Shown here: positions 8,937 through 19,663 of the stretch, in pieces | How the letters are laid out: every line of letters starts with the position of its first letter | Numbering within the stretch: the stretch's first letter is position 1 | From: Methyloversatilis thermotolerans | GTDB lineage: Bacteria > Pseudomonadota > Gammaproteobacteria > Burkholderiales > Rhodocyclaceae | Assembly (NCBI RefSeq): GCF_000372885.1 | Contig: NZ_KB889967.1 | Coordinates: forward strand, 1,918,655-1,982,654 | Direction of reading: 5' to 3' | Length of the DNA stretch: 64,000 nt | Program-made: the position numbers and the translations under genes | Notes under the pieces: model-generated | What the model saw: only the letters and a program-made list of their open reading frames with translations | Told to the model about the DNA's origin: nothing | Database searches by the model: none

Positions 8937-9425
8937 TCAGCGGTACTTGGCGTCCGCTTCCCTGTCCTTCGCGATCTGAGCTTCGTAGCGGTCACCGACC
9001 GCCAGCAGCATCTGCTTGGTGTAGTACAGGTCACCCCGCTTCTCGCCGTGATACTCGAGCACGCGCGTCTCCACGATGGCATCGACCGGACAGGCTTCCT
9101 CGCAGAAACCACAGAAGATGCACTTGGTCAGATCGATGTCGTAGCGCGTGGTGCGGCGGGTGCCGTCATCGCGCTGGTCCGATTCGATGGTGATCGCCAG
9201 CGCCGGGCACACCGCCTCGCACAGCTTGCACGCGATACAGCGCTCTTCCCCGTTCGGGTAGCGGCGCAGCGCATGAAGGCCACGGAAGCGCGGCGACTGC
9301 GGCGTCTTCTCTTCCGGGAACTGGATGGTGATCTTGCGCGCGAACAGGTGGCGGCCGGTCAGCGCCATGCCCTTCACCAGTTCCGTCAACATCAGACCGC
9401 CGAACAGATCTCTCATTGAACCCAT
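8937..9425 (-). CDS. nuoI: NADH-quinone oxidoreductase subunit I (2x[4Fe-4S])
   Basis: 162 residues. Two ferredoxin motifs, [12 protein letters not shown] near residue 63 and [12 protein letters not shown] near 102, carry clusters N6a and N6b, which pass electrons to NuoB. The start at 9425 has AAGGA eight bases upstream; a second ATG lies three codons in. [20 protein letters not shown] is the betaproteobacterial/mitochondrial TYKY style. Confidence 0.97.
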   Translation of the reverse strand: MGSMRDLFGGLMLTELVKGMALTGRHLFARKITIQFPEEKTPQSPRFRGLHALRRYPNGEERCIACKLCEAVCPALAITIESDQRDDGTRRTTRYDIDLTKCIFCGFCEEACPVDAIVETRVLEYHGEKRGDLYYTKQMLLAVGDRYEAQIAKDREADAKYR

Positions 9426-9435
9426 GACGCGTTCC

Positions 9436-10503
9436 TTACTTCCAGATCGACAGCGGGGACATCATCCAGCCGCCGATGAACACGAGCCACACGATGGTGA
9501 CGGGAATGAACACCTTCCAGCCCAGACGCATGATCTGGTCGTAGCGATAGCGCGGAAAAGTTGCGCGCAACCACAGGAAGAAGAACAGGCAGAAAGTCGT
9601 CTTGGCCGCCAGCCACCATATGCCATCGGGCAGGAAACCGACCGGTGACAGCCAGCCACCGAGGAACATGATGGAGGTGAGCGCCGAAATCAGGATCATG
9701 TTCGCGTATTCGGCGAGGAAGAACAGCGCGAACGCCATGCCGGAATACTCGATCATGTGGCCAGCCACGATTTCCGATTCGCCTTCCACCACGTCGAACG
9801 GCGAACGGTTGGTTTCCGCGACACCGGCGATGAAGTAGAGGACGAACATCGGAAACAGCGGGATCCAGTTCCACGACAGCACGCTCAGGCCCATGTCGGC
9901 GAACATGCCCTGGCCCTGCCCCTTCACGATGTCCGACAGGTTCAGGCTCTGCGACACCATCAGCACGGTCACCAGCGCAAAGCCCATCGCGATTTCATAG
10001 GCGACGATCTGTGCCGCCGATCGCAGGCTGCCAAGGAAAGCGTACTTCGAGTTGGATGCCCAGCCGGCGATGATCACACCATACACGCCCATCGAGGTGA
10101 TGGCCATGATGTAGAGCAGGCCGGCATTGATGTCGGCGAGCACCAGGCCGTCGCTGAAAGGAATGACTGCCCAGGCCGCCAGCGAAGGCGCCAGCGCAAG
10201 CACCGGCGCCAGGATGAACAGCGCCTTGCTCGACGCCGACGGCAGCACGATTTCCTTGAACAGAAGCTTGAGGCCGTCGGCGATGGGTTGCGCCAGACCG
10301 CCGAGTGCCTTGATGCCGAAGAAGGTGACGCGGTTCGGGCCGTTGCGCACCTGCATCCAGCCGATCACCTTGCGTTCGGCCAGCGTGAGGTAGGCGACAC
10401 AGCCCAGCAGCGGCAGGATGATCAGGAAGATCTTGACCACGGTCCACACCGGCACCCAGGCGACACCGAGCAGGTCCTGCACGGGTTGCAGCAGCGCTTC
10501 CAT
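9436..10503 (-). CDS. nuoH: NADH-quinone oxidoreductase subunit H
   Basis: 355 residues, eight or so transmembrane helices, ND1 homologue forming the quinone-entry chamber. Seen: [36 protein letters not shown], and [19 protein letters not shown] with its cluster of acidic residues. Its ATG overlaps the nuoG stop by one base (TGATG), implying translational coupling. Confidence 0.98.
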   Translation of the reverse strand: MEALLQPVQDLLGVAWVPVWTVVKIFLIILPLLGCVAYLTLAERKVIGWMQVRNGPNRVTFFGIKALGGLAQPIADGLKLLFKEIVLPSASSKALFILAPVLALAPSLAAWAVIPFSDGLVLADINAGLLYIMAITSMGVYGVIIAGWASNSKYAFLGSLRSAAQIVAYEIAMGFALVTVLMVSQSLNLSDIVKGQGQGMFADMGLSVLSWNWIPLFPMFVLYFIAGVAETNRSPFDVVEGESEIVAGHMIEYSGMAFALFFLAEYANMILISALTSIMFLGGWLSPVGFLPDGIWWLAAKTTFCLFFFLWLRATFPRYRYDQIMRLGWKVFIPVTIVWLVFIGGWMMSPLSIWK

Positions 10504-12827
10504 CAGAGGGCCTCCACGGTCAGTGCGCCGGACAGCGTGCCCAGCGGTGCCGTCTGCGGCCAGCCGGCGGACACGCGCACACAGCCGGCGGGTACGGTGT
10601 CGTCAATCTGCAGATCGAGTTCGCACGACCACGCCGAGCCGCGCACCCGCACCCGTGCGCCGGCATTCAGTCCGGCATCGCCTGCGGTGGCGGCGGACAT
10701 GCGTGCGGCAGGCGCCGCCGAATCGCGGGCCGCGGCGAGCGCGGGGGCCCGGCGTACGATGGCGTCATTGCGGTAGATCGGGAAGTCGGCCACACGCTGC
10801 AGACCGCCCAGCGCGACCGGACGCGCGAACGCGACGTCGCCTGCGGTGTTGCCGAGCTTGTATTCCGGCAGCCAGTCACGCGCACCGGACAGCGCTTCGT
10901 CGCGCACCTGTTCCGACGAATCGAACCTGAAGCCGCCCAGTTCAAGCATGCTGCCCAGCACGCGCAGCACCTTCCACGCCGGACGGGTGTCGCCCTTGGG
11001 ACGCACCACCGCGTGGAAGCTCTGGATGCGGCCTTCGGCATTGACGAAGGTGCCCGATGTTTCGGTGAAGGGCGATACCGGCAGCAGGCAGTCGGCGTAA
11101 TCGAGCCCGGTCTTGAACGGCGACATGACGATGACCGTGTCGGCCGCCTTCAGCGCTTCCAGCGCCATCGGCGCATTGGCGCAATCCAGTTCCGGCTCGG
11201 CGTGCAGCACGACGCAGGCGCGCAGGCCGGACAACAGCATCTGCTGCGCGTTCAGGCCGCTCTGTGCGCCGACTGCCGCGGCGCCGACCGCATTGCCGCC
11301 CTCGACCAGGTAGCCGAGCGTGGCGCCGGTCAGGCGGGCCAGTTCCTGTGCCAGCGCATGCAGGCCGGAAGCATCGGCATGCTGCTGCACGACGGAACCG
11401 AGGAAGATGGCGCGGCTGCCGTCATTCATCAGGCTGGCGACGATGCTGCGCGCGGCCTCGCTCACCTGGACCGACTCCACGCCAGCGGGCAGCGCAACGC
11501 CACGTGCTTCGGCCGCGGCCTTCACCAGAGCGGCCAGTTCGCCTGCGAGCTGCGACGGCGCGACCGTGACGCGGGCATGCAGCGTCATCAGCCAGTCCTC
11601 GCCGCTTACACCCAGCGCGCTGACCGCGGTGCCGCGCCGCGCCGCCTGGCGCAGACGCTGCGCGATCAGCGGCTGATCCTTGCGCAGGAAGCTGCCCACC
11701 ACCAGGGCGGCATCCAGACGCGACACGTCAGCCACCTTCATGCCCAGCCAGGGGATGCCCGACAGCTTGCCATCGAGGCGGAAGTCGCTCTGGCGCAGAC
11801 GGGTGTCCATGCTCGCACCGCCCAGTCCGCGCATGAGCTGGGCCGCCAGATACAGTTCCTCCACCGTGGAATGCGGCGCGGCCAGCATGCCTATCTTCGA
11901 TGCGCCCTGCTCGGCCGCCACGCGCTTCAGACCGTTGGCGGCATATTCGAGCGCGGTCTGCCAGTCGACCTCGAGCCAGCGACCGTCCTGCTTGATCATC
12001 GGCCGGGTCAGGCGCTCCTCGCCATTGAGCGCTTCATAGGAAAAACGGTCGCGATCGGAAATCCAGCACTCGTTCACCTCTTCGTTCTCGAAGGGCAGCA
12101 CGCGTTTGACCTCGTCGTGCTTGACCTGGACCACCAGATTGCTGCCGAGGCTATCGTGCGGACTCACCGTCTTGCGGCGCGAAAGCTCCCAGGTACGGGC
12201 GGAATAGCGGAAGGGCTTGGAGGTGAGCGCACCGACCGGACACAGGTCGATCATGTTGCCCGACAGTTCGGAATCCACGGTGTGACCGACGAAGGTCATG
12301 ATTTCCGAATGCTCGCCGCGGTTGGCCATGCCCAGTTCCATCACGCCGGCGATTTCCTGGCCGAAGCGCACGCAGCGGGTGCAATGGATGCAGCGGGTCA
12401 TGTCGGTCGAAATCAGCGGACCGAGGTTCTTGTTCATGACCACCCGCTTCTCTTCCTGGTAGCGGGATGCCGACGAACCGTAGCCGACGGCCAGATCCTG
12501 CAACTGGCATTCGCCGCCCTGATCGCAGATCGGGCAGTCGAGCGGATGGTTGATCAGCAGGAACTCCATGACGCCCTTCTGGGCGGTCACCGCCTGGTCG
12601 GAGTGCGTCTGCACCTTCATGCCGTTGGTGACCGGCGTCGCACAGGCCGGCAGCGGCTTGGGCGCGCGCTCCACCTGCACCAGGCACATGCGGCAGTTGG
12701 CCGCGATGGACAGTTTCTTGTGATAGCAGAAATGGGGGATGTAGACGCCCAGGCGGTTGGCCGCATCCATCACGGTGCTGCCGTCCGGCACCTCCAGCTT
12801 CTGGCCGTCGATTTCGATCTCTAGCAT
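10503..12827 (-). CDS. nuoG: NADH-quinone oxidoreductase subunit G (iron-sulfur, molybdopterin-like fold)
   Basis: 774 residues. The N-terminus is a [2Fe-2S] domain ([20 protein letters not shown]), then the His-ligated N5 cluster region ([22 protein letters not shown]) and N4 ([16 protein letters not shown]). The rest is the catalytically dead molybdopterin-oxidoreductase fold. The extra CxxCxxxC motif for cluster N7 found in the E. coli type is absent, as is usual for mitochondrial-like complexes. It overlaps the nuoF end by 7 bases. Confidence 0.97.
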   Translation of the reverse strand: MLEIEIDGQKLEVPDGSTVMDAANRLGVYIPHFCYHKKLSIAANCRMCLVQVERAPKPLPACATPVTNGMKVQTHSDQAVTAQKGVMEFLLINHPLDCPICDQGGECQLQDLAVGYGSSASRYQEEKRVVMNKNLGPLISTDMTRCIHCTRCVRFGQEIAGVMELGMANRGEHSEIMTFVGHTVDSELSGNMIDLCPVGALTSKPFRYSARTWELSRRKTVSPHDSLGSNLVVQVKHDEVKRVLPFENEEVNECWISDRDRFSYEALNGEERLTRPMIKQDGRWLEVDWQTALEYAANGLKRVAAEQGASKIGMLAAPHSTVEELYLAAQLMRGLGGASMDTRLRQSDFRLDGKLSGIPWLGMKVADVSRLDAALVVGSFLRKDQPLIAQRLRQAARRGTAVSALGVSGEDWLMTLHARVTVAPSQLAGELAALVKAAAEARGVALPAGVESVQVSEAARSIVASLMNDGSRAIFLGSVVQQHADASGLHALAQELARLTGATLGYLVEGGNAVGAAAVGAQSGLNAQQMLLSGLRACVVLHAEPELDCANAPMALEALKAADTVIVMSPFKTGLDYADCLLPVSPFTETSGTFVNAEGRIQSFHAVVRPKGDTRPAWKVLRVLGSMLELGGFRFDSSEQVRDEALSGARDWLPEYKLGNTAGDVAFARPVALGGLQRVADFPIYRNDAIVRRAPALAAARDSAAPAARMSAATAGDAGLNAGARVRVRGSAWSCELDLQIDDTVPAGCVRVSAGWPQTAPLGTLSGALTVEAL

Positions 12828-14155
12828 GCTGCGTGTTCCACGTAAATGCGGCTGCCTTCGCGCTGAACCTCGACCGGGACCAGGCAGCGCTTGTGCTCGA
12901 CGTGATACTCAAATTCGGGGCGGAAGTGCTTGATGAAGCTCTTCACCGGAAAGGCGGCGGCATCGCCCAGCGCACAGATGGTGCGGCCGGCGATGTTGCT
13001 GGCGACATTGTCCAGCGTGTCCAGGTCGTCCGGCCGGCCCTCACCGTGCTCGATGCGATGCACCATGCGGTACAGCCAGCCGGTGCCTTCGCGACAGGGC
13101 GTGCATTGGCCGCACGACTCCTCGTGATAGAAGTAGGACAGGCGCTCCAGCGACTTCACCATGCAGGTGCTTTCATCCATCACGATGACCGCGCCCGAAC
13201 CGAGCATGGAGCCGGCCTTGGCGATGGAGTCGTAGTCCATCGTGCAGTCCATCATGATGTCGCCCGGCAGCACCGGCGCCGACGAGCCGCCGGGAATGAC
13301 CGCCTTCAGCTTGCGGCCGCCACGCATGCCGCCGCACATTTCGAGCAGCGCCGGGAAAGGCGTGCCGAGCGGAATCTCGTACACGCCCGGGCGATTCACA
13401 TGGCCCGACACCGAGAAGATCTTGGTGCCGCCATTGTTCGGCTTGCCGAGCGCCTGGAAGGCCTCGCCGCCGTGATCGATGATCCACGGGATGGAGGCGA
13501 ATGTTTCCGTGTTGTTGATCGTGGTGGGCTTGCCGTACAGGCCGTGGCTTGCCGGGAAAGGCGGCTTGAAGCGCGGCTGTCCCTTCTTGCCCTCGATCGA
13601 TTCGAGCAGCGCGGTTTCCTCGCCGCAGATGTAGGCGCCCCAGCCATGGTGGGCGAACAGTTCGAAATCGAAACCCTTGCCCAGGATGTTGCGGCCGATG
13701 AAGCCGGCGGCACGGGCTTCGGCCAGTGCCTGTTCGAAGCGTTCGTACAGCGACCACACCTCGCCGTGGATGTAGTTGTAGCCGCGGCTGCATCCCATGG
13801 CGAATCCGGCGATGGCCATGCCCTCGATCACCAGATGCGGATTGAAGCGCAGGATGTCGCGATCCTTGAAGGTGCCCGGCTCGCCTTCGTCCGAGTTGCA
13901 GACGACGTACTTGTCCATCGGGAAGTTGCGCGGCATGAAGCTCCACTTCAGGCCGGTCGGAAAACCGGCGCCACCCCGGCCACGCAATTCCGACTTCTTG
14001 ACTTCGGCGATGATCTGTTCCGGCGTCATGCCGGATTCCAGCACCTTGCGCAGCGCGGAATAGCCGCCGCGCTTCATGTAGTGCTCGATGCCCCAGGTGT
14101 TGTCGCCATCCAGACCGGCGAGCAGGATGCTTTGCGGTGTGTCCGGGCTGCTCAT
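12821..14155 (-). CDS. nuoF: NADH-quinone oxidoreductase subunit F (NADH/FMN binding)
   Basis: 444 residues from the ATG at 14155 (MSSPDTPQ), which overlaps the nuoE stop as ATGA. It binds NADH and FMN ([17 protein letters not shown] near residue 60; [28 protein letters not shown]) and holds cluster N3 ([12 protein letters not shown] near 350 plus a later Cys). It is the electron-entry subunit of complex I. Confidence 0.98.
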   Translation of the reverse strand: MSSPDTPQSILLAGLDGDNTWGIEHYMKRGGYSALRKVLESGMTPEQIIAEVKKSELRGRGGAGFPTGLKWSFMPRNFPMDKYVVCNSDEGEPGTFKDRDILRFNPHLVIEGMAIAGFAMGCSRGYNYIHGEVWSLYERFEQALAEARAAGFIGRNILGKGFDFELFAHHGWGAYICGEETALLESIEGKKGQPRFKPPFPASHGLYGKPTTINNTETFASIPWIIDHGGEAFQALGKPNNGGTKIFSVSGHVNRPGVYEIPLGTPFPALLEMCGGMRGGRKLKAVIPGGSSAPVLPGDIMMDCTMDYDSIAKAGSMLGSGAVIVMDESTCMVKSLERLSYFYHEESCGQCTPCREGTGWLYRMVHRIEHGEGRPDDLDTLDNVASNIAGRTICALGDAAAFPVKSFIKHFRPEFEYHVEHKRCLVPVEVQREGSRIYVEHAAC

Positions 14156-14634
14156 TTCAGTTCGTCCAGCAGTGCGTCGATCTTCTCGCGGCTCATCCAG
14201 CTGCACAGCCGCGTGTTGTTCACGATGATGGCCGGCGCGTCACCGCACACGCCCATGCACTCGCCTTCCTTCAGCGTAAAACGGCCGTCTGGCGTGGTTT
14301 CGTTGAAACCGATGCCGAGCTTTTCCTGCACGTACTCGGCGGCCTGTTCGCCACCGGACAGCGCACAGGGCAGATTGGTACAGACCACGATCTTCCAGCG
14401 GCCGACCGGCTTCACGTCATACATGTTGTAGAAGGTGGCCACTTCCATCGCCGCCATCGCGGGGATGGCGAGATAGTCCGCCACCGCCTCGATGGCTTCC
14501 GGCGACAGCCAGCCGTTCTGCTCCTGCGCGATGCGCAGGCCGGCCATGACGGCGGAAATCGCCTGGCCTTCGGGATACTTGGCGACCTCGCGATCTATCG
14601 CCGCGCGCGAGGCTTCGTTCAGCGCGAAACTCAT
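14152..14634 (-). CDS. nuoE: NADH-quinone oxidoreductase subunit E ([2Fe-2S])
   Basis: 160 residues from the ATG at 14634, chosen because AAGGAA lies just upstream; an ATG nine codons earlier (14661) lacks such a site. The thioredoxin-like [2Fe-2S] domain has Cys pairs in [12 protein letters not shown] and [11 protein letters not shown]. It holds cluster N1a beside NuoF. There are 56 bases between the nuoD stop and this start. Confidence 0.95.
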   Translation of the reverse strand: MSFALNEASRAAIDREVAKYPEGQAISAVMAGLRIAQEQNGWLSPEAIEAVADYLAIPAMAAMEVATFYNMYDVKPVGRWKIVVCTNLPCALSGGEQAAEYVQEKLGIGFNETTPDGRFTLKEGECMGVCGDAPAIIVNNTRLCSWMSREKIDALLDELK

Positions 14635-14690
14635 TGTTTCCTTGCTCACCGTATCGTTCATCGATCGCTCATCGGGCGCATGCCGGCCGC

Positions 14691-15944
14691 TCACCGGTCT
14701 ATCTCGCCGAACACGATGTCCATCGTGCCGATGATGGCCACCACATCGGAAATCATGTGACCGCGCGACATTTCGTCCATCGCCGCGAGGTGGGCGAAAC
14801 CGGGGGCGCGTATCTTCAGGCGGTAGGGCTTGTTGGCACCGTCCGACATCGCGTAGATGCCGAACTCGCCTTTGGGATGTTCGACCGCCGCATAGCATTC
14901 GCCCGCCGGGACGTGGATGCCTTCGGTGAACAGCTTGAAGTGATGAATGAGCTCTTCCATATTGCCCTTCATCGCCTCGCGCGACGGCGGCGCGACCTTG
15001 TGGTTGTCGCTGATGACCGGACCCGGATTCTTGCGCAGCCAGTCTATGCACTGACGCACGATGCGGTTGGACTGGCGCATTTCCTCGACGCGCACCAGAT
15101 AGCGGTCATAGCTGTCGCCATTCACGCCGACCGGGATGTCGAAATCCATGCGGTCATACACCTCATAGGGCTGCTTCTTGCGCAGATCCCAGGCGATGCC
15201 GGAACCGCGCAGCATGGGACCGGTGAAGCCCAGCGCCATCGCCCGCTCGGGCGTCACGATGCCGATATCGACCAGACGCTGCTTCCAGATGCGGTTGTCG
15301 GTGAGCAGCGTTTCGTATTCGTCGACGTAGCGCGGGAAGCGGCTGGTGAAGTCATCGAGGAAATCCAGCAGCGAGCCGCTGCGGTTCTCGTTCAACCGCT
15401 TCACCGCCTCGGCGTTCTTGAACTTGTTCACCTCGTAGCGCGGCATGCTGTCCGGCAGGTCGCGATAGACGCCACCCGGCCGGTAGTAGGCGGCGTGCAT
15501 GCGCGCGCCTGACACCGCCTCGTAGGCATCCATCAGGTCTTCCCGCTCGCGGAAGGCGTACAGGAACACCGTCATCGCCCCCACGTCGAGCGCATGCGCA
15601 CCGAGCCACAGCAGATGGTTCAGGATGCGCGTGACCTCGTCGAACATGACGCGGATGTACTGCGCGCGCTCCGGCACCTCGATGCCGAGCAGCTTTTCGA
15701 TCGCCATGCAGTAGGCGTGCTCGTTGCACATCATGGACACGTAGTCGAGACGGTCCATATAGGGCACGCTCTGTATCCAGGTGCGCGTCTCGGCCAGCTT
15801 TTCGGTCGCGCGATGCAGCAGGCCGATATGCGGGTCCGCGCGCTGGACCACCTCGCCATCCAGTTCGAGCACCAGGCGCAGCACGCCGTGCGCGGCCGGG
15901 TGCTGCGGCCCGAAATTCATCGTGTAATTGCGGATTTCAGCCAT
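14691..15944 (-). CDS. nuoD: NADH-quinone oxidoreductase subunit D (49 kDa type)
   Basis: 417 residues. The ATG at 15944 ([20 protein letters not shown]) is the standard start and overlaps the nuoC end by 8 bases. It is a separate NuoD, not the NuoCD fusion of enterics. It forms the quinone-reduction site with NuoB ([28 protein letters not shown]; the C-terminal DIVFGEIDR). Confidence 0.98.
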   Translation of the reverse strand: MAEIRNYTMNFGPQHPAAHGVLRLVLELDGEVVQRADPHIGLLHRATEKLAETRTWIQSVPYMDRLDYVSMMCNEHAYCMAIEKLLGIEVPERAQYIRVMFDEVTRILNHLLWLGAHALDVGAMTVFLYAFREREDLMDAYEAVSGARMHAAYYRPGGVYRDLPDSMPRYEVNKFKNAEAVKRLNENRSGSLLDFLDDFTSRFPRYVDEYETLLTDNRIWKQRLVDIGIVTPERAMALGFTGPMLRGSGIAWDLRKKQPYEVYDRMDFDIPVGVNGDSYDRYLVRVEEMRQSNRIVRQCIDWLRKNPGPVISDNHKVAPPSREAMKGNMEELIHHFKLFTEGIHVPAGECYAAVEHPKGEFGIYAMSDGANKPYRLKIRAPGFAHLAAMDEMSRGHMISDVVAIIGTMDIVFGEIDR

Positions 15945-16539
15945 GGCCGACGTCCCCGTAGTTCTCTTCGCGCACGACGCGCGGCGTGTTTTCGCGCGGT
16001 GCAATGGTGACCGGCTGGTAGATGACGCGCCGGGTATCCGGGTCGTACCGCATCTCGACGTAGCCGGACACCGGGAAATCCTTGCGGAAGGGATGGCCGA
16101 CAAACCCGTAGTCGGTGAGCAGGCGACGCAGATCACCATGGCCGGCGAACATGATGCCGTACAGATCGAAAGCCTCGCGCTCGAACCAGTTCGCTGCCGG
16201 CCACACGTCGTTCACCGAGGCCACCACCGGGAAGTCGTCATCGGTCACCAGTGCGCGCAGGCGAAGGCGAAGGTTGGCGGCGATCGACATCAGGTGTGCG
16301 ACCACGGCGTAGCGCGCACCTTCGCTGCGCAACGCATGACTCGAAAAATCGAGTCCGCACAGGTCGATCAACTGTTCGAACGGGGTCTGGGGATGATCGC
16401 GCAGCGCAAGCGCAATATCGTGATAGTGCTCGGCGGACACTTCCACCGTCAGCTCGCCGAGCGCCACCGTGGCGCTGCGGATCCTGTCACCGAACTGCGC
16501 GAGCAACGCGTCGCGCAGGGTTTCAATGCGTGTGCTCAT
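15937..16539 (-). CDS. nuoC: NADH-quinone oxidoreductase subunit C (30 kDa type)
   Basis: 200 residues from the ATG at 16539, with GGGA upstream. The family signature ERECFDLYG-type motif appears as [38 protein letters not shown] in the second half (positions about 135-170). It is a peripheral-arm structural subunit. It starts 14 bases after nuoB. Confidence 0.96.
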   Translation of the reverse strand: MSTRIETLRDALLAQFGDRIRSATVALGELTVEVSAEHYHDIALALRDHPQTPFEQLIDLCGLDFSSHALRSEGARYAVVAHLMSIAANLRLRLRALVTDDDFPVVASVNDVWPAANWFEREAFDLYGIMFAGHGDLRRLLTDYGFVGHPFRKDFPVSGYVEMRYDPDTRRVIYQPVTIAPRENTPRVVREENYGDVGHG

Positions 16540-16553
16540 GGTGTTCCCGGATA

Positions 16554-17030
16554 TCAACGGGCGATGGTGCTGGTTCGCCGGATCTTGTTCTGCAGTTGCA
16601 CCAGGCCGTAGATCAGCGCCTCGGCGGTGGGCGGACAGCCCGGTACATAGACATCGACCGGCACGATGCGATCACAGCCGCGCACCACCGAATAGGAATA
16701 GTGGTAATAGCCGCCACCGTTCGCACAGGAGCCCATGGACAGCACCCAGCGCGGTTCCGGCATCTGGTCGTAGACGCGTCGCAACGCCGGCGCCATCTTG
16801 TTGCAAAGCGTGCCGGCGACAATCATCAGGTCGGACTGGCGAGGACTGGGACGGAACACGATGCCGAAACGGTCGAGGTCGTAGCGCGATGCGCCCGCCT
16901 GCATCATTTCGACCGCACAACAGGCCAGGCCGAAAGTCATGGGCCACAGCGACCCGGTACGGGTCCAGTTGATCAGCTTGTCCAGCTGAGTCGTGACGAA
17001 GCCTTCCTGGAGTACGCCTTCGATGCTCAT
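16554..17030 (-). CDS. nuoB: NADH-quinone oxidoreductase subunit B (cluster N2)
   Basis: 158 residues, PSST homologue. The adjacent cysteines (LACCAVEMM near residue 36) plus [20 protein letters not shown] and [11 protein letters not shown] supply the ligands of cluster N2, the last cluster before ubiquinone. It is preceded by nuoA with 64 bases between. Confidence 0.98.
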   Translation of the reverse strand: MSIEGVLQEGFVTTQLDKLINWTRTGSLWPMTFGLACCAVEMMQAGASRYDLDRFGIVFRPSPRQSDLMIVAGTLCNKMAPALRRVYDQMPEPRWVLSMGSCANGGGYYHYSYSVVRGCDRIVPVDVYVPGCPPTAEALIYGLVQLQNKIRRTSTIAR

Positions 17031-17094
17031 CGATCAGTCCGTCAAAAAAACTTGGGGGGCGATGCACCCTGCGGGCACACCCGGACGCGAGGGA

Positions 17095-17451
17095 TCACTC
17101 CCAGTCGAGCGCGCCCTTCTTCCATTCATAGACAAATCCCACGACCAGAATGCCGAGGAAAATCATCATGGCCACGAAGCCGAACATGCCGATCTCCTCG
17201 AGCACGATGGCCCAGGGAAAGAGGAAGGCGATTTCGAGGTCGAACAGGATGAACAGGATGGCCACGAGGTAGTAGCGCACATCGAACTTCATGCGCGCGT
17301 CTTCGAACGCTTCGAAGCCGCACTCGTAGGGGGAGAGCTTTTCGGGGTCAGGACGGCTGGGACCCACCAGCTTGCCGGCGATCATCGGAACGAAGCCGAA
17401 GCCGACGCCAATGAGGATGAACAGCAGGATCGGAAAATATTCGATCAACAT
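17095..17451 (-). CDS. nuoA: NADH-quinone oxidoreductase subunit A
   Basis: 118 residues with three transmembrane helices, ND3 homologue; [39 protein letters not shown] is spread over residues 44-85. It is the first gene of the 14-gene nuo operon. Upstream lie a 16-base palindrome and a strong hairpin next to secG. Confidence 0.98.
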   Translation of the reverse strand: MLIEYFPILLFILIGVGFGFVPMIAGKLVGPSRPDPEKLSPYECGFEAFEDARMKFDVRYYLVAILFILFDLEIAFLFPWAIVLEEIGMFGFVAMMIFLGILVVGFVYEWKKGALDWE

Positions 17452-17499
17452 GACGGGTCATTCATGCCTGTAATCATCTCCGGCGGGGCGGTGAGTAAT

Positions 17500-17515
17500 C
17501 CGTGGCCGGCCACGG
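17500..17515. promoter_or_regulatory. Perfect 16-base palindrome upstream of nuoA
   Basis: CCGTGGCC is followed by GGCCACGG. It sits 49-64 bases before the nuoA ATG, where an operator could act on the nuo operon. No known consensus is recognised; a chance GC palindrome is possible. Confidence 0.35.
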
Positions 17516-17554
17516 TGCGCCTCTTGTCGGCTGCGCACCTCGTTGCACTGCAGC

Positions 17555-17585
17555 GTGAAACGCGCCGGAGTATAGCGCGTTTCAC
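17555..17585 (-). terminator. 11-base-pair stem-loop downstream of secG
   Basis: GTGAAACGCGC (17555-17565) is exactly complementary to GCGCGTTTCAC (17575-17585) with a 9-base loop. It begins 13 bases past the secG stop on the minus strand and separates secG-tpiA from nuoA. There is no T-run after it, so it may be a Rho-assisted or processing hairpin rather than a classical terminator. Confidence 0.55.
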
Positions 17586-17597
17586 AGGTACTGAAAC

Positions 17598-17963
17598 TTA
17601 CTTGGGAATATCGGCCGCCTTGGAGTCGGTCGGCGCCGGAGTTTCCGTCTTCGGCGCTTCCGGCGCGACCGGCACGGCCACGCTCTTGGCTGCGTCAAGC
17701 ACCGAACTGGCGCCGGATCGCGGCTGGTTGGTGGCGAGATAGCTCAGCGCGAGACTGGTGCAGAAAAACACCGCCGCCAGCACCGCGGTCGTGCGGCTCA
17801 GAAAATTGGCCGACCCCGACGAACCGAACAGACTGCCCGACGCGCCGCTACCGAAGGCCGCCCCCATGTCGGCGCCCTTTCCGTGCTGCAACAGCACGAG
17901 CACGATGATGCCGATGCCGACCAGCACGTGGACCGACAGAACCAGAGAAAAAACGATACCCAT
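17598..17963 (-). CDS. secG: Protein translocase subunit SecG
   Basis: 121 residues. There are two transmembrane helices (residues about 2-22 and 56-75) flanking the conserved VLLQHGKGADMGAAFGSG motif. It is a stimulatory component of SecYEG. The start was set at the ATG at 17963 preceded by GAGGTG. A Pro/Ala-rich C-terminal tail of about 45 residues follows the second helix, as in other betaproteobacteria. The tRNA-Leu often found between secG and nuoA is not here. Confidence 0.95.
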   Translation of the reverse strand: MGIVFSLVLSVHVLVGIGIIVLVLLQHGKGADMGAAFGSGASGSLFGSSGSANFLSRTTAVLAAVFFCTSLALSYLATNQPRSGASSVLDAAKSVAVPVAPEAPKTETPAPTDSKAADIPK

Positions 17964-17972
17964 CACATCACC

Positions 17973-18719
17973 TCACACCGCGGCCGCAACGATGGCGAGG
18001 AAATCCTCCGCCACCAGCGATGCACCGCCTATCAATCCACCATCGATGTCGGCCTGACCGAACAGGTCCGCCGCATTCTGCGGCTTGACACTGCCGCCAT
18101 ACAGAATCGTCGTTGCCACAGCCCGATCCGCACCACACCACTGCGCGATGCGCCCGCGCAGGAAGGCGTGCACCGCCTGCGCCTGCTCCGGCGTCGCCGT
18201 CCTGCCGGTGCCTATCGCCCACACCGGCTCATAGGCAATGACGCACGCCGCGAGCGCATCCGCACCCGCCAGCCGGCACACGGCGGCAAGCTGACGTTCG
18301 ACCACCGCTTCAGTCACGCCCTGCTCCCGCTCGTCCAGCGTTTCGCCGACGCACAGGATGGGTTTGAGTCCACCGGCGAGCGCCGCCTTTACCTTCGCCG
18401 CCACCCTCTCGTCGCTGTCGCCGAACAGCGCACGCCGTTCAGAGTGACCGACGATCACGTAGCGACACGCAAAATCGGCAAGCATGGCCACCGACACTTC
18501 TCCAGTGTAGGCGCCCGACGCATGTTCGCTCACATCCTGCGCGCCCCAGGCGACCGTAGAGTCTTCCAGCGCCGCACGCGCCTGCGCCAGATAGGGAAAA
18601 GGCACGCACACCGCCATCGGACACGGCGCATGGCCCGCAGCACGCAAAGCACCCAGCAGCGCGCCATTCACGGCCAGTCCGCCATGCATCTTCCAGTTTC
18701 CGACCACCAGCTTGCGCAT
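17973..18719 (-). CDS. tpiA: Triose-phosphate isomerase
   Basis: 248 residues from MRKLVVGNWKMHGG at 18719, the standard N-terminus with the active-site Asn/Lys. Catalytic His is in VIVGHSERR near residue 95 and catalytic Glu in VIAYEPVWAIGTG near 166; the phosphate-binding loop is LYGGSVKPQNA. It interconverts dihydroxyacetone phosphate and glyceraldehyde 3-phosphate. The 3' end lies 9 bases before the secG start, giving a tpiA-secG transcript. Confidence 0.98.
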   Translation of the reverse strand: MRKLVVGNWKMHGGLAVNGALLGALRAAGHAPCPMAVCVPFPYLAQARAALEDSTVAWGAQDVSEHASGAYTGEVSVAMLADFACRYVIVGHSERRALFGDSDERVAAKVKAALAGGLKPILCVGETLDEREQGVTEAVVERQLAAVCRLAGADALAACVIAYEPVWAIGTGRTATPEQAQAVHAFLRGRIAQWCGADRAVATTILYGGSVKPQNAADLFGQADIDGGLIGGASLVAEDFLAIVAAAV

Positions 18720-18757
18720 AGACCCCCGCATTGCCCCTGATTCCCTGTGCCTGCCTG

Positions 18758-18808
18758 ATAAAAGCAAAGCCCCGGATTCTAGCGCATCGGCGCGCAAAAA
18801 TCCGGGGC
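18758..18808 (-). terminator. Rho-independent terminator after pstB
   Basis: GCCCCGGATT (18769-18778) pairs with AATCCGGGGC (18799-18808). On the minus strand the stem is followed by TTTGCTTTTAT. It is 27 bases past the pstB stop, ends the pst operon and insulates tpiA. Confidence 0.8.
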
Positions 18809-18834
18809 CCGGCGGGGTGCGGGACGATTGCCTG

Positions 18835-19623
18835 TCAGCCGAAGCGACCGGTGATGTAGTCCTCGGTCTCCTTCTTCTGCGGCTTGATGAAGATCTGGTC
18901 GGTCAGACCGAACTCGACCAGTTCGCCCATATACATATAGGCGGTGTAGTCGGACACCCGCGCCGCCTGTTGCATGTTGTGGGTGACGATGAGGATGGTC
19001 ACCTTGTCCTTCAGCTCGGTCACCAGTTCCTCGATGCTGGCGGTAGCGATCGGATCAAGCGCAGAGGTCGGTTCGTCGAACAGGATGATTTCCGGATCGG
19101 TCGCCAGCGCGCGAGCAATGCACAGGCGCTGTTGCTGTCCGCCCGACAGATTGGCACCGAGCTCGTTAAGGCGGTGCTTCACCTCGTCCCACAGCGCGGC
19201 ACCGCGCAGCGCTTGTTCGACGCGCTCGTCGATCACCGAGCGACGCTTCTCGCCGCGCACGCGCAGGCCGTAGGCGACGTTCTCGTAAATGGACTTGGGA
19301 AAGGGGTTGGGCTTCTGGAACACCATGCTGATACGCATGCGCACCTCGATCGGGTCCACATCGTCGTCAAGCAGATTGGTATTGTCCGGGTGCAGCAGAA
19401 TCTTGCCTTCGTAGCGGTTGCCCGGGTACAGGTCGTGCATGCGGTTGAAGCAGCGCAGAAGCGTGGACTTGCCGCAGCCGGAGGGGCCGATCAGCGCGGT
19501 GACCTTCTTTTCGTGCACAGGCATGTTGATGCCCTTCAGCGCATGGAAGGCACCGTAATGGAAATTCAGGTTCTGGACTTCGGCCTTGGCCTGAGAGCGC
19601 ACTTCGGTCGCGGTCGTCATCAT
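18835..19623 (-). CDS. pstB: Phosphate ABC transporter ATP-binding protein
   Basis: 262 residues. It has Walker [10 protein letters not shown], the Q-loop in [18 protein letters not shown], signature [15 protein letters not shown], Walker [15 protein letters not shown] and the switch His in [10 protein letters not shown]. It powers PstSCA high-affinity phosphate import. A second ATG lies at 19620. No phoU follows within the window; the operon ends at a terminator. Confidence 0.97.
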   Translation of the reverse strand: MMTTATEVRSQAKAEVQNLNFHYGAFHALKGINMPVHEKKVTALIGPSGCGKSTLLRCFNRMHDLYPGNRYEGKILLHPDNTNLLDDDVDPIEVRMRISMVFQKPNPFPKSIYENVAYGLRVRGEKRRSVIDERVEQALRGAALWDEVKHRLNELGANLSGGQQQRLCIARALATDPEIILFDEPTSALDPIATASIEELVTELKDKVTILIVTHNMQQAARVSDYTAYMYMGELVEFGLTDQIFIKPQKKETEDYITGRFG

Positions 19624-19663
19624 GGTCAGTTCTCTCGATGGATTGTTCGGCAGGCGATGCGGC

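Noticed and set aside
17452-17597. tRNA-Leu gene expected between secG and nuoA
   Set aside because: No acceptor stem or T-loop pattern; the region holds only the palindrome and hairpin described.
18720-18834. phoU gene after pstB
   Set aside because: The pst operon ends at an intrinsic terminator and is followed by tpiA on the same strand; no phoU-like frame is present.
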